A DNA stretch of 45,056 bases from Bacteroidaceae bacterium. Lineage in GTDB: Bacteria; Bacteroidota; Bacteroidia; Bacteroidales; Bacteroidaceae. The position numbers were made by a program, and so were the translations under genes. How positions within the stretch are numbered: the stretch's first letter is position 1; each line of letters opens with the position of its first letter. The notes beneath the pieces are model-generated. The model was not told the DNA's origin, searched no databases, and was given only the letters and a program-made list of their open reading frames with translations. Shown one piece after another: positions 17,146 to 25,309 of the stretch. The stretch is taken from the NCBI GenBank assembly GCA_017503235.1, contig JAFVTL010000120.1, positions 1-45,056 of the forward strand. Direction: 5' to 3'.

Positions 17146-17532
17146 CTAACCCTCCTGACCGTTATGGAATGACTTGTACTTCTCCAGTTCGTCTGCCATC
17201 TCCTTCACCGCCCAAAGGATGAGCGAGGAGTCGTCGAGCAAGCCTACGGGCAGCATGTCGGGCAAGAAATCGAAAGGAGAGACCACATAGATGAGCACGC
17301 CGGTCACCATGACCAGATGGGTGGGGCTATAGCCCTTGTAGCGGCCCGAAACCACATCCTTCACGTAGTGATAGAGCAACAGCAGATGTTCCTTGGCCTG
17401 AGCAAGGCCGTCCTTCGTCAGACAGGCACCCAGCTGCACCAGCAGCAGCTTCATTCGTTTGGGATTGGCCACGTACTTGCGTGCCTTGTCCAGCCATTTT
17501 GTAGAGAGCAGTTGACTTGCATTGATAGCCAT
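17146..17532 (-). CDS. YkvA/DUF1232-family protein
   Basis: 128 residues. The DUF1232 core occupies about 67-112 (TGVLIYVVSPFDFLPDMLPVGLLDDSSLI), with the family's SPxDFLPD motif; the domain is predicted to be membrane-associated. The function is poorly defined. Third gene of the operon, 21 nt after the FHA gene. Confidence 0.9.
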   Translation of the reverse strand: MAINASQLLSTKWLDKARKYVANPKRMKLLLVQLGACLTKDGLAQAKEHLLLLYHYVKDVVSGRYKGYSPTHLVMVTGVLIYVVSPFDFLPDMLPVGLLDDSSLILWAVKEMADELEKYKSFHNGQEG

Positions 17533-17553
17533 AGGCAGTTCCTCGGGTGGTTT

Positions 17554-18087
17554 TTAGGGTTCAACATCGCCGGCAGCACGCAGGATGAGGGTCGTAGCAC
17601 CGAGGGTAATGATGGCTCCCTCTTCGATGCGGACACGGTCCTTGTCGCCCAGTATCTCGTTCATCAGGAATGTGCCGGTCACACTCTGATTGTCGCGCAG
17701 GGTGTAGACCAAGGCGCCCTGCTTGTTACGCTTCACGTTGATGATGCAATGACGGCGGTCCATGCTGGGGTCGGCAGTCTCGATGGAGACATCGACATCG
17801 GTGCCCTTGTTGCGACGGCCTATCACATTGTCACCCTCGTGAAGGGGGAGCACCTGCTTGTAGCCGAACACATTCTCGACCACCACCACACTGCCACAGT
17901 CCTGGCTGTTGGCCTGTTCGTCGAGCACTTCTTCCTTGCGGGTGGCCTTCAGCTTGGCCTTGCCGATTCGGATACTGAACTGCTTCTTGCAATGTTCGCA
18001 CACAAAGACCAGCGACTGGCCTTCGCTGTATTTCGTTTCATCAAAAGTGATGTAGTTATCACACTTAGGACAAAGAATTCTTTTCAT
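17554..18087 (-). CDS. zinc-ribbon and FHA-domain protein
   Basis: 177 residues in two parts. An N-terminal zinc ribbon has CPKC (Cys6, Cys9) and CEHC (Cys30, Cys33). A C-terminal FHA domain spans about 78-168 with the phosphothreonine-binding pattern: Gly90-Arg91, Ser108 to His113 (SMDRRH), and an Asn in LRDNQSVTGTF. FHA domains bind phosphothreonine peptides, so it may read Ser/Thr kinase signals, but no kinase or phosphatase gene is visible here. It lies 19 nt after the HU/SPOR gene. Confidence 0.9.
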   Translation of the reverse strand: MKRILCPKCDNYITFDETKYSEGQSLVFVCEHCKKQFSIRIGKAKLKATRKEEVLDEQANSQDCGSVVVVENVFGYKQVLPLHEGDNVIGRRNKGTDVDVSIETADPSMDRRHCIINVKRNKQGALVYTLRDNQSVTGTFLMNEILGDKDRVRIEEGAIITLGATTLILRAAGDVEP

Positions 18088-18106
18088 CGGAATTGATTGG
18101 GGGAAT

Positions 18107-19225
18107 TTATTTGGAAGTCAGCATCCATGCATCCTTGAATGCATCGTTCTGCTTCAGTTCTGCGATTTTCTGCTGGGCGGCAGTACGGTCGGAATAGCTG
18201 TAGAGCGCAATGCGGAAACGTCCGCTACCCTCAACGACAGTGGCATCCGTATAACCTTGATCGGCATACTTGCGGAGCATCTTCTGAGCATCGGCCATGG
18301 TGGCGAGACTGGATACTATCAGATGGTACTTCTTCTTGCCTTGTACTTGGGTTTCCTTCACCGGTTCGGCCTTCACAGCCACGGGGGCTTCTACCTTGGT
18401 TTCGGCCTTGGCTTCCACCTTCACTTCGGCCTTGACCTCGGGAGCGGATACCTTCACGGCAGGAGTGGGTTCCACCTTCACGGCAGGCACCTTTTCTACC
18501 TTCACCTTCACGGGTTTAATCTGCTGGTCGGCAGCCTTTTCGGCCTCAGTGGCAAGCGAGGAAAGGGTAGTGGCCATGGAGTGGGAACGGATGTCGTCAA
18601 ACAGACAGGCAGTGCCCAGAGAGGCATAGTTGCCTTGGTCCACATAGGTATTCTCCACCGGTACGGAGAAGGTGAAGAACAGGATGACGGCAATGACAGC
18701 GGCTGCCACATGACCGACCCAACGGGGCACCATGCGGATTTCCTTCGGTTGGGATTCGACCACCGGGAGGGGTTCCTGCACGGGAGCCACATCGACAGCC
18801 TCGGCACCCAACGGAGCCATGGAGAACGAGCCCAGTCCATAGATGGAAGGGGAAAGGATACCCCCCTCGGCAGGCTGGAACTCAAAGTTGCCATGAATGT
18901 TGTAGTTGATAACACCAATGCCATGGAGGTCGGCCACGCCATCGGTATAGAGGACTTCCTTCAGCTCGTTGACAGCCATCTGGATGCGGCGTGTAGCATC
19001 GGGGAAGTCGGTATGATAGGCCTGCATATAGGACTGGGCCAGCAATCCGTCGTTCATGATGAGCTGCGGATTGAAGCCTACGGTACGTGTAGGGGGCAGG
19101 AACAGGCCTTCTTCCTCCACATAGCGTGCCGACTGGTAATGGGCGATGAACCCTCCCAATTCGGGGACGGTCACGCAGTCATTGTCCAGCAGCAGGATTT
19201 CTATATGCTTGGCTAATTCAATCAT
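18107..19225 (-). CDS. HU-CCDC81-like and SPOR-domain cell-envelope protein
   Basis: 372 residues. The N-terminal 1-135 region fits the bacterial HU-CCDC81 pair of domains (MIELAKHIEILLLDNDCVTVP..GGFIAHY); a membrane helix follows at 170-190; then comes a low-complexity Lys/Val/Glu/Pro/Ala segment at about 238-293 and a SPOR domain at about 298-370. SPOR domains bind denuded septal peptidoglycan. The likely topology is a cytoplasmic HU part and a periplasmic SPOR part, linking inside to the division site (inference). It is the first gene of the operon; a box TATTTTTG (19231-19238) lies only 5 nt before the ATG, which would give a very short or no leader. Confidence 0.88.
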   Translation of the reverse strand: MIELAKHIEILLLDNDCVTVPELGGFIAHYQSARYVEEEGLFLPPTRTVGFNPQLIMNDGLLAQSYMQAYHTDFPDATRRIQMAVNELKEVLYTDGVADLHGIGVINYNIHGNFEFQPAEGGILSPSIYGLGSFSMAPLGAEAVDVAPVQEPLPVVESQPKEIRMVPRWVGHVAAAVIAVILFFTFSVPVENTYVDQGNYASLGTACLFDDIRSHSMATTLSSLATEAEKAADQQIKPVKVKVEKVPAVKVEPTPAVKVSAPEVKAEVKVEAKAETKVEAPVAVKAEPVKETQVQGKKKYHLIVSSLATMADAQKMLRKYADQGYTDATVVEGSGRFRIALYSYSDRTAAQQKIAELKQNDAFKDAWMLTSK

Positions 19226-19331
19226 GTCTGCAAAAATAGACTTTTAATTCGATTCCACCTTATTTTTGCTCATAAAATTATCAACAGGTTATTATTTTAT
19301 TTAAGTTTATCAAGTAGAATTATCTGTAGAT

Positions 19332-19438
19332 AAAGGAGTTAAAGGGAGTTATCGCTTCGCTCGTCCTTCGGACAGGGAGTTAAAAGCTAATAGTCTTGTT
19401 GATGAATACCTATACAAAATGTATGGGCCTTTATCTCC
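19332..19438 (-). repeat. Copy 1 of an approximately 107-bp inverted repeat
   Basis: Nearly identical, in reverse orientation, to 22612-22718. It contains a hairpin-rich part (cgcttcgctcgtccttcgg) and aatgcat-free spacer with gttgatgaatacctatac, then gtatgggcctttatctcc. The 306-bp gap before ugd holds this, A/T-rich DNA and the ugd promoter; no gene is seen. Confidence 0.8.
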
Positions 19439-19503
19439 AATTATCTTCCTATTATCTCCTTTTATCTCCATTATTTACTTGCGAAAGTTGAATTATTTTA
19501 TAT

Positions 19504-19511
19504 ACATTTGC
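19504..19511 (+). promoter_or_regulatory. -7 box for ugd
   Basis: tacatttg, exact TAnnTTTG, 20 nt before the start codon; a weak cttg lies 21 nt further upstream. Confidence 0.55.
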
Positions 19512-19531
19512 ACGAAATAAGATTCTGAATC

Positions 19532-20845
19532 ATGAACATAGCAATCGTAGGAACAGGATATGTAGGGCTGGTGACCGGCACATGCTTTGCCGAAACCGGT
19601 GCCAACGTGACATGTATCGACGTCAATGAAGAAAAGATAGAAAACCTGAAAAAGGGAATCATCCCCATCTATGAACCGGGCCTCGAAGACATGGTGCTGA
19701 AGAACGTGAAGGCAGGACGACTGCACTTCTCCACCTCACTGGCCGATTGCCTCGACCAAGTGGAAATCATTTTCAGCGCCGTAGGTACCCCTCCCGATGA
19801 AGACGGCAGTGCCGACCTGAAATATGTGCTCGAAGTGGCCAGAACCATCGGACGACACATGAACCAGTACAAGCTGGTGGTGACCAAGAGCACCGTGCCC
19901 GTAGGTACCGCCAAGAAGGTGAAGGCAGCCATCCAGGAGGAACTGGACAAGCGGGGAGTGGACATTGAGTTCGACGTAGCCTCCAATCCGGAGTTCCTGA
20001 AGGAAGGAAACGCCATAGACGACTTCATGAGTCCCGACCGCGTGGTGGTGGGAGTGGAGTCGGAACGGGCCCGCAAGCTGATGACGAAGCTCTACAAGCC
20101 ATTCATGCTGGTGAACTTCCGCGTGATATTCATGGACATCCCATCGGCCGAAATGACCAAATATGCAGCCAACTCCATGCTGGCCACTCGCATCAGCTTC
20201 ATGAACGACATAGCCAACCTGTGCGAGCTGGTAGGCGCTGATGTAAATATGGTACGCGATGGGATTGGCTCGGACAGCCGCATCGGTCGCAAGTTCCTCT
20301 ATGCCGGCTGCGGATACGGTGGCAGCTGCTTCCCCAAGGACGTGAAGGCACTGATAAAGACAGCCGAACAGAACGGCTACGACATGAAGGTGCTGAAAGC
20401 CGTGGAGGAGGTGAACGAATGTCAGAAAAGCATCCTCTTCGACAAGCTGTACAAGCACTTCGAAGGCGACCTGAAAGGCAAGACCATCGCTTTGTGGGGA
20501 CTGGCCTTCAAGCCGGGAACGGACGACATGCGCGAAGCTCCGTCACTCGTACTGATTGAACGACTGAAGGCTGCGGGATGCAACGTACGGGCTTTCGACC
20601 CGGTAGCCATCGGCGAAGCCAAACGACGCATCGGAGACAGCATCTATTATGCCAACGACATCTACGATGCATTGAACGAAGCGGATGCCTTGATGCTGGT
20701 GACTGAATGGAAGGAATTCCGCATGCCCAACTGGAGCATCATCCGCAAGGCCATGAACCATCCGGTCATCATCGACGGACGAAACATCTTCGACAGTCAC
20801 GACCTGACCGAGCAGGGTTTCACCTATTATTGTATAGGAAGATAA
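19532..20845 (+). CDS. ugd: UDP-glucose 6-dehydrogenase
   Basis: Oxidises UDP-glucose to UDP-glucuronate with two NAD+, supplying uronic-acid precursors for capsule and other glycans. 437 residues. The Rossmann motif IAIVGTGYVGLVTG is at the N-terminus; catalytic Cys266 sits in GYGGSCFPKD; the C-terminal UDP-binding domain (LWGLAFKPGTDDMREAPS) is complete. The start is set by MNIAIVGTGYVG and the nearby promoter. The gene stands alone, not inside a capsule cluster; an SGNH hydrolase follows 30 nt later and could be co-transcribed. Confidence 0.96.
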   Translation: MNIAIVGTGYVGLVTGTCFAETGANVTCIDVNEEKIENLKKGIIPIYEPGLEDMVLKNVKAGRLHFSTSLADCLDQVEIIFSAVGTPPDEDGSADLKYVLEVARTIGRHMNQYKLVVTKSTVPVGTAKKVKAAIQEELDKRGVDIEFDVASNPEFLKEGNAIDDFMSPDRVVVGVESERARKLMTKLYKPFMLVNFRVIFMDIPSAEMTKYAANSMLATRISFMNDIANLCELVGADVNMVRDGIGSDSRIGRKFLYAGCGYGGSCFPKDVKALIKTAEQNGYDMKVLKAVEEVNECQKSILFDKLYKHFEGDLKGKTIALWGLAFKPGTDDMREAPSLVLIERLKAAGCNVRAFDPVAIGEAKRRIGDSIYYANDIYDALNEADALMLVTEWKEFRMPNWSIIRKAMNHPVIIDGRNIFDSHDLTEQGFTYYCIGR

Positions 20846-20875
20846 AGGAAGTCTAATTACTAAAACAAAACAGAT

Positions 20876-21535
20876 ATGAAGAAACTATTCACCCTGGCAA
20901 TGCTGTTGGTAGTAGCCATAGCAGCCAATGCACAGACCAAGAAAGTGTCCATCCTCGGAGACTCGTATTCAACCTTCAAAGGGTACATCCCTGAAAACTA
21001 TGCACCTTTCTATCCCGACGGCAACAACGACGTGAAGGAGGTGGAACAGATGTGGTGGAGCCTCTACATCCAGGCCAAGGGTTATCAGTTGGAAAAGAAC
21101 GACTCATGGGGCGGAACTACCATCTGTGGTACCGGTTATATGGGTATGGACTCTTCGCGTTCGTCCTTCATTGCACGTGTTGACTCATTGGGTTCACCGG
21201 ACATCATCTTCGTATTCGGAGGTACCAACGATGCCTGGGCACAATCACCTATCGGCGAATACCAATATGCGGACTGGACCAAGGAAGACTGCAAGAGCTA
21301 TCGTCCTGCGTTGGCTTGCTTGCTGGATACCCTGCAGAAGCGTTATCCGAAGGCTGAGCTTTATGCCATCCTGAACTCCGAGCTGAGAGAGGAAATCAAC
21401 GAATCGACTCGCGAAGTGTGCAAGCACTACAACGTGCAACTGATTGAGCTTCACGACATTGAAAAGCAGAATGGTCACCCTTCCATCAGTGGTATGAAGA
21501 GCATCAGCGACCAGTTGCTGGAAGCCATCAAGTAA
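20876..21535 (+). CDS. SGNH/GDSL-family hydrolase, secreted
   Basis: 219 residues with a signal peptide (cleavage near ANAQ, residue 20). SGNH blocks are seen: GDS with Ser30 as nucleophile, Gly in block II (SWGGTT), GGTND at 115-119, and His201 in NGHPS. Such enzymes are esterases or lipases, often acting on acetylated sugars; the substrate here is unknown. It is probably periplasmic or exported. It lies 30 nt after ugd and ends at a strong terminator. Confidence 0.9.
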   Translation: MKKLFTLAMLLVVAIAANAQTKKVSILGDSYSTFKGYIPENYAPFYPDGNNDVKEVEQMWWSLYIQAKGYQLEKNDSWGGTTICGTGYMGMDSSRSSFIARVDSLGSPDIIFVFGGTNDAWAQSPIGEYQYADWTKEDCKSYRPALACLLDTLQKRYPKAELYAILNSELREEINESTREVCKHYNVQLIELHDIEKQNGHPSISGMKSISDQLLEAIK

Positions 21536-21574
21536 AAGTAGGATAGGGTAGCCAGCCCTTCCGCATAAACGAAT

Positions 21575-21607
21575 GTGGATGTGTAGAAATACGCATCCAC
21601 TTTTTTT
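21575..21607 (+). terminator. Terminator of the ugd-SGNH unit
   Basis: 11-bp stem gtggatgtgta / tacgcatccac (one wobble) closed by a gaaa tetraloop and followed by seven T. Confidence 0.85.
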
Positions 21608-21783
21608 AGGCACGGATTGCACGGATTAACACGGTTTTTAGTATATGTGACCAGTGGGTGTTATCGAGATGCTTCGTCACTACGTTCCTCTGCATGACAA
21701 TGCGTGTGGTTCCTTATAAGTAAAATGGTAAGGTGCGGAGTTGTGCCTAGGTGCAGTTGCGTCAGTGAGGGTTTGGCTGCAAC
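21608..21783. repeat. Repeat fragments after the SGNH gene
   Basis: Half copy of the cggatt hairpin (21608-21648), a minus-orientation gtcatgcagaggaac repeat (21653-21700) and a truncated 140-nt unit beginning gtgcctaggtgcagttgcgt (21745-21780). Confidence 0.65.
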
Positions 21784-21786
21784 GAA

Positions 21787-22281
21787 TCAATTCAGATACG
21801 ACTGCAACGATGCAGCATCGATATCCTTCGCTACAATCACCCCATTCTTGTCCAACAAGTAATTCTTGAAGCCCTTGTGCAGACGATAAGTACGATAAAG
21901 GTCTGAACGAGTACCGTTCAATTCGACGAAACAGTTGGGAGTGGAAATACGGTCCTTGCGGATGGTTTCATTGAAAACAGACTTGAATTCATCGAACGAA
22001 ACCGAGACCATCTTGACTTGTTCATGCTGGCTGGCCGCATGGCTAAGGGCCACATTCTGCATACGGGAAGGAGCATCATAGCTTGCCCAGAAACTGAGCA
22101 GCACGTAGTTACCTTGTAAATCCTCCAATTCCATCAATTGTTTTTCACCGCAGATGGTAAAACCGGGAGCCTTGTCGCCGATGGTAAGGCCTTCTGACGG
22201 GGTATCTTTCCCGATAAATGAGAAAGAGATGAAAGACGCTGTCACCAAGACAGCCATAATTCCTTTTACGTTATTCAGCAT
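21787..22281 (-). CDS. thioredoxin-fold (TlpA/AhpC-like) protein without redox cysteines
   Basis: 164 residues with an N-terminal hydrophobic signal or anchor (10-24). The family hallmark WASWCxPCR reads WASYDAPSR, with Asp69 and Ser72 replacing both redox cysteines, while the rest of the fold (IGDKAPGFTICG, YVLLSFWAS, LLDKNGVIVAKD) is normal. It therefore cannot act as a CxxC thiol oxidoreductase; a binding or structural role in the envelope is more likely. It is monocistronic, with its own promoter and a structured 110-nt leader. Confidence 0.85.
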   Translation of the reverse strand: MLNNVKGIMAVLVTASFISFSFIGKDTPSEGLTIGDKAPGFTICGEKQLMELEDLQGNYVLLSFWASYDAPSRMQNVALSHAASQHEQVKMVSVSFDEFKSVFNETIRKDRISTPNCFVELNGTRSDLYRTYRLHKGFKNYLLDKNGVIVAKDIDAASLQSYLN

Positions 22282-22304
22282 CTAAACTGATTTTGGTTCA
22301 TACT

Positions 22305-22340
22305 TTCCAGGACTGCAACGGCAGTGATTTCCGCCTGGAA
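22305..22340 (-). promoter_or_regulatory. Structured 5' leader element of the thioredoxin-like gene
   Basis: An outer stem ttccagg / cctggaa encloses an inner hairpin actgc-cgtt-gcagt (minus strand). A second hairpin, tgccc-tttag-gggca, lies upstream at about 22356-22370. All lie between the promoter and the start codon. I recognise no known riboswitch class. Confidence 0.45.
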
Positions 22341-22391
22341 TATCCTTCACATCTGCCCCTAAAGGGCAAGGTTGTCTTTTGAAATCCGGTG

Positions 22392-22399
22392 CAAAAGTA
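22392..22399 (-). promoter_or_regulatory. -7 box for the thioredoxin-like gene
   Basis: TACTTTTG on the minus strand, exact TAnnTTTG, 110 nt before the start. Confidence 0.55.
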
Positions 22400-22517
22400 C
22401 GCATTATTCACCAATCAGCCAAGATAAATGCTCTTAAAATATGTTTTACGACATAAATTTTAAGGTTTTATCCGAAAATAGGGGAAGGTTATATAGGTAA
22501 TTAAGGATTTATTTACG

Positions 22518-22525
22518 TACTTTTG
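22518..22525 (+). promoter_or_regulatory. -7 box for serB-helicase
   Basis: tacttttg, exact TAnnTTTG, 215 nt before the serB start. The resulting leader would contain the 9-nt tandem repeats and copy 2 of the 107-bp inverted repeat. Confidence 0.45.
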
Positions 22526-22545
22526 CAAAGGAATTATTTGGTTTA

Positions 22546-22620
22546 AGTAGTCAAAGTAGTCAAAGTAGTCAAAGTAGTTAAAGGAGATAAAAGTAGTTAA
22601 AGGAGATAAAAGGAGATAAA
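22546..22620 (+). repeat. Short tandem repeats in the serB leader
   Basis: Three perfect units gtagtcaaa followed by gtagttaaa and ggagataaa(a) variants, eight units in all. Similar ggagataaa/ggagttaaa runs occur at 11250-11280, 19426-19470 and 25327-25350, each next to gggcc or ggcc. Confidence 0.75.
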
Positions 22621-22718
22621 GGCCCATACATTTTGTATAGGTATTCATCAACAAGACTATTGGCCTTTAACTCCCTGTCCGAAGGACGAGCGAAGCGATA
22701 ACTCCCTTTAACTCCTTT
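22612..22718 (+). repeat. Copy 2 of an approximately 107-bp inverted repeat
   Basis: Reverse complement of 19332-19438 with only a few differences near its middle. Together they flank ugd, the SGNH gene and the thioredoxin-like gene as a 3.2-kb inverted pair. Confidence 0.8.
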
Positions 22719-22740
22719 AACTACACATAAAAATATAACA

Positions 22741-23973
22741 ATGGATACAAATTCGGAACTCATTCTTATTCGGATTACAGGGGTTGACCGTCCGGGCTTG
22801 ACAGCTTCCATTACGGAAACCCTCTCACATTACGATGTAACCATTCTGGATATCGGTCAGGCCGACATCCACAGTACCTTGTCATTGGGGATTCTCTTCA
22901 AGAGCCAGGAAAAGTATTCGGGAAACATCATGAAGGAACTGCTGTTCCAGGCATCCGAACTGGGCATCAACATCCGATTCTACCCCGTTTCGGTAGAGGA
23001 ATACGAAGAATGGGTGAACATGCAGGGCAAGAACCGCTACATCCTGACCTTGTTGGGAAGAAAGCTGTCGGCCAAGCAGATTGCAGCTGTGACACGGGTG
23101 GTGGCCAACCAAGGGCTGAACATTGATGCCATCAAGCGTCTGACCGGTCGTGTGCCATTGGATGAACAGAAGGCCAGTGTACGTTCGTGCATCGAGTTGT
23201 CCATGCGTGGTACTCCGAAGCACCGCGAACAGATGCAGGCCGAAATGATGCGTCTGAGCAGCGAACTGGGGATGGACTTCTCCTTGCAGCTGGACAGCAT
23301 GTACCGTCGTATGCGTCGACTGATATGCTTCGACATGGACTCCACACTGATTCAAACGGAATGTATCGACGAACTGGCTGAACGTGCGGGAGTGGGCGAG
23401 CAGGTGAGAGAAATCACCGAACGTGCCATGCGTGGAGAAATCGATTTCAAGGAAAGTTTCACACAACGGGTGGCTCTGTTGAAGGGACTCGACGTCAGCG
23501 TGATGAAGGACATAGCCGAGAACCTACCCATCACCGAAGGGGTGGAACGCCTCATGTTTGTACTGAAACGCTACGGATACAAGATAGCCATCCTCTCCGG
23601 GGGATTCACCTATTTCGGCGAATACCTACAACAACGTTTCGGCATCGACTATGTATATGCCAACGAACTGGAGATTGAGGACGGCAAACTGACCGGACGT
23701 TACGTGGGCGATGTGGTGGACGGAAAGCGAAAGGCCGAACTGCTGAAGCTGATAGCCCAGGTGGAGAAGGTGGACATCGCACAGACCATTGCCGTAGGCG
23801 ACGGAGCCAACGACCTGCCTATGCTGTCGGAAGCGGGATTGGGCATTGCCTTCCATGCCAAGCCGAAGGTGGTGGCCAACGCCAAGCAGTCCATCAACAC
23901 CATCGGACTGGATGGGGTGCTTTATTTCCTGGGATTCAAGGATTCGTATTTGGAAGAACGCGGAAAGCTATAA
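22741..23973 (+). CDS. serB: phosphoserine phosphatase with N-terminal ACT domains
   Basis: Dephosphorylates phosphoserine, the last step of serine biosynthesis. 410 residues: ACT-like domains in the first 180 residues (LILIRITGVDRPGLTASITE) and a HAD phosphatase domain with nucleophile Asp198 in FDMDSTLIQTECID, the Ser/Lys motifs (LSGGFTYF) and GDGANDLPM at 353-361. The length matches Bacteroidota and actinobacterial SerB proteins with ACT domains, which may sense an amino acid. The DEAD-box helicase gene starts 15 nt downstream, so they share a transcript. Confidence 0.95.
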   Translation: MDTNSELILIRITGVDRPGLTASITETLSHYDVTILDIGQADIHSTLSLGILFKSQEKYSGNIMKELLFQASELGINIRFYPVSVEEYEEWVNMQGKNRYILTLLGRKLSAKQIAAVTRVVANQGLNIDAIKRLTGRVPLDEQKASVRSCIELSMRGTPKHREQMQAEMMRLSSELGMDFSLQLDSMYRRMRRLICFDMDSTLIQTECIDELAERAGVGEQVREITERAMRGEIDFKESFTQRVALLKGLDVSVMKDIAENLPITEGVERLMFVLKRYGYKIAILSGGFTYFGEYLQQRFGIDYVYANELEIEDGKLTGRYVGDVVDGKRKAELLKLIAQVEKVDIAQTIAVGDGANDLPMLSEAGLGIAFHAKPKVVANAKQSINTIGLDGVLYFLGFKDSYLEERGKL

Positions 23974-23988
23974 TATTAAGGTATTAGC

Positions 23989-25266
23989 ATGAATTTTTCA
24001 GAACTGAACTTAGAAGAGAGTGTATTGCAGGCATTGGATGCCATGAACTTTGTAGAGTGTACTCCGGTGCAGGAGCATACGATACCTGTCATATTGGAAG
24101 GAAGGGACTTGATTGGTGTAGCACAAACCGGTACGGGCAAGACAGCAGCCTACCTGCTTCCGGTGCTCAACCAGCTGAGCAAAGGGGGATACCCTGCCGA
24201 TGCCATCAACTGCATCATCATGTCGCCCACCCGTGAACTGGCCCAACAGATTGACCAGCAGATGGAAGGGTTCTCCTATTTCATGCCGGCATCGAGCGTG
24301 GCCGTCTATGGAGGAAATGATGGAATACGCTTCGAACAGGAGAAACGAGGCATGACCTTGGGAGCGGATGTGGTGATTGCCACTCCAGGACGACTCATCA
24401 GCCACCTGAGCCTGGGATATGTCGATTTGTCCAAGGTGTCCTTCTTCATTCTCGACGAAGCCGACCGCATGCTCGACATGGGCTTCTACGACGACATCAT
24501 GCAGATTGTGAAGTACTTACCGAAAGAACGCCAGACCATCATGTTCTCAGCTACCATGCCCGCCAAGATACAGCAGCTGGCCAATACGATATTGAACAAC
24601 CCGGTTGAAGTGAAGCTGGCGGTATCGAAACCGGCTGACAAGATTATCCAAACGGCTTATGTGTGCTATGAGAACCAGAAACTGGGCATTGTACGTTCCT
24701 TATTCAGCGAACATCCGGCCGAGCGTGTCATCATCTTCGCTTCGTCAAAACTGAAGGTGAAGGAGGTGACTCAAGCTTTCCGGCGGATGAACCTGAATGT
24801 GGGAGAGATGCATTCAGACTTGGAGCAGTCACAGCGTGACCAGATGATGCATGAGTTCAAGAGCGGACGAATCAATATCCTGGTAGCAACGGACATCGTA
24901 TCGCGTGGGATTGACATTGACGACATCCGTCTGGTCATCAACTACGATGTACCCAATGACTGTGAGGACTACGTACACCGCATCGGACGTACGGCCCGTG
25001 CCAACAACGACGGTTGCGCCATCACGTTTGTCAGCGAGAAGGAGCAGACACGCTTCAAGGCCATTGAGGATTTCCTCGAAAAGACCATCTACAAGATTCC
25101 CGTACCCGAAGTATTGGGTGAAGCACCGGAATACAATCCCAAGTCAGCGTCGGACGGCAAACGGAAGTTCCATGACAAGGGCAACCGGAATCATGTCAAA
25201 GGGAATGGAAACGGACGAAGGAACCATCCTAAACGCAGAAGAAATGAACCAAGAAAGAGCGAATAA
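23989..25266 (+). CDS. DEAD-box RNA helicase, RhlE-like
   Basis: ATP-dependent RNA unwinding, probably in ribosome assembly, RNA decay or cold adaptation. 425 residues with the Q motif (FVECTPVQEHTIP), motif I AQTGTGKT (45-52), motif II DEAD (156-159), motif III SAT, and motif VI HRIGRTARA. The C-terminal tail (about 385-425) is basic and Asn/Gly/Arg-rich, as in RhlE proteins. It lies 15 nt after serB. The stop codon TAA itself forms the loop of the terminator hairpin. Confidence 0.94.
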   Translation: MNFSELNLEESVLQALDAMNFVECTPVQEHTIPVILEGRDLIGVAQTGTGKTAAYLLPVLNQLSKGGYPADAINCIIMSPTRELAQQIDQQMEGFSYFMPASSVAVYGGNDGIRFEQEKRGMTLGADVVIATPGRLISHLSLGYVDLSKVSFFILDEADRMLDMGFYDDIMQIVKYLPKERQTIMFSATMPAKIQQLANTILNNPVEVKLAVSKPADKIIQTAYVCYENQKLGIVRSLFSEHPAERVIIFASSKLKVKEVTQAFRRMNLNVGEMHSDLEQSQRDQMMHEFKSGRINILVATDIVSRGIDIDDIRLVINYDVPNDCEDYVHRIGRTARANNDGCAITFVSEKEQTRFKAIEDFLEKTIYKIPVPEVLGEAPEYNPKSASDGKRKFHDKGNRNHVKGNGNGRRNHPKRRRNEPRKSE

Positions 25267-25277
25267 TTCGCTCTTTT
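25254..25277 (+). terminator. Terminator overlapping the helicase stop codon
   Basis: Perfect 10-bp stem aaagagcgaa / ttcgctcttt with loop taa, the stop codon at 25264-25266, followed by T. The last three sense codons form the left arm. Confidence 0.85.
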
Positions 25278-25309
25278 TCTGTTTATCAACGTAGGTATTC
25301 CAGAGAGAT

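Noticed and set aside
18257..19216. 319-codon plus-strand frame rich in Gly and His
   Set aside because: Reverse of the HU/SPOR gene; the Gly/His/Leu repeats mirror the Lys/Val/Glu/Pro low-complexity region.
22546..22620. CRISPR-like repeats
   Set aside because: Units are 9-10 nt with no spacers; simple tandem repeats, no cas genes.
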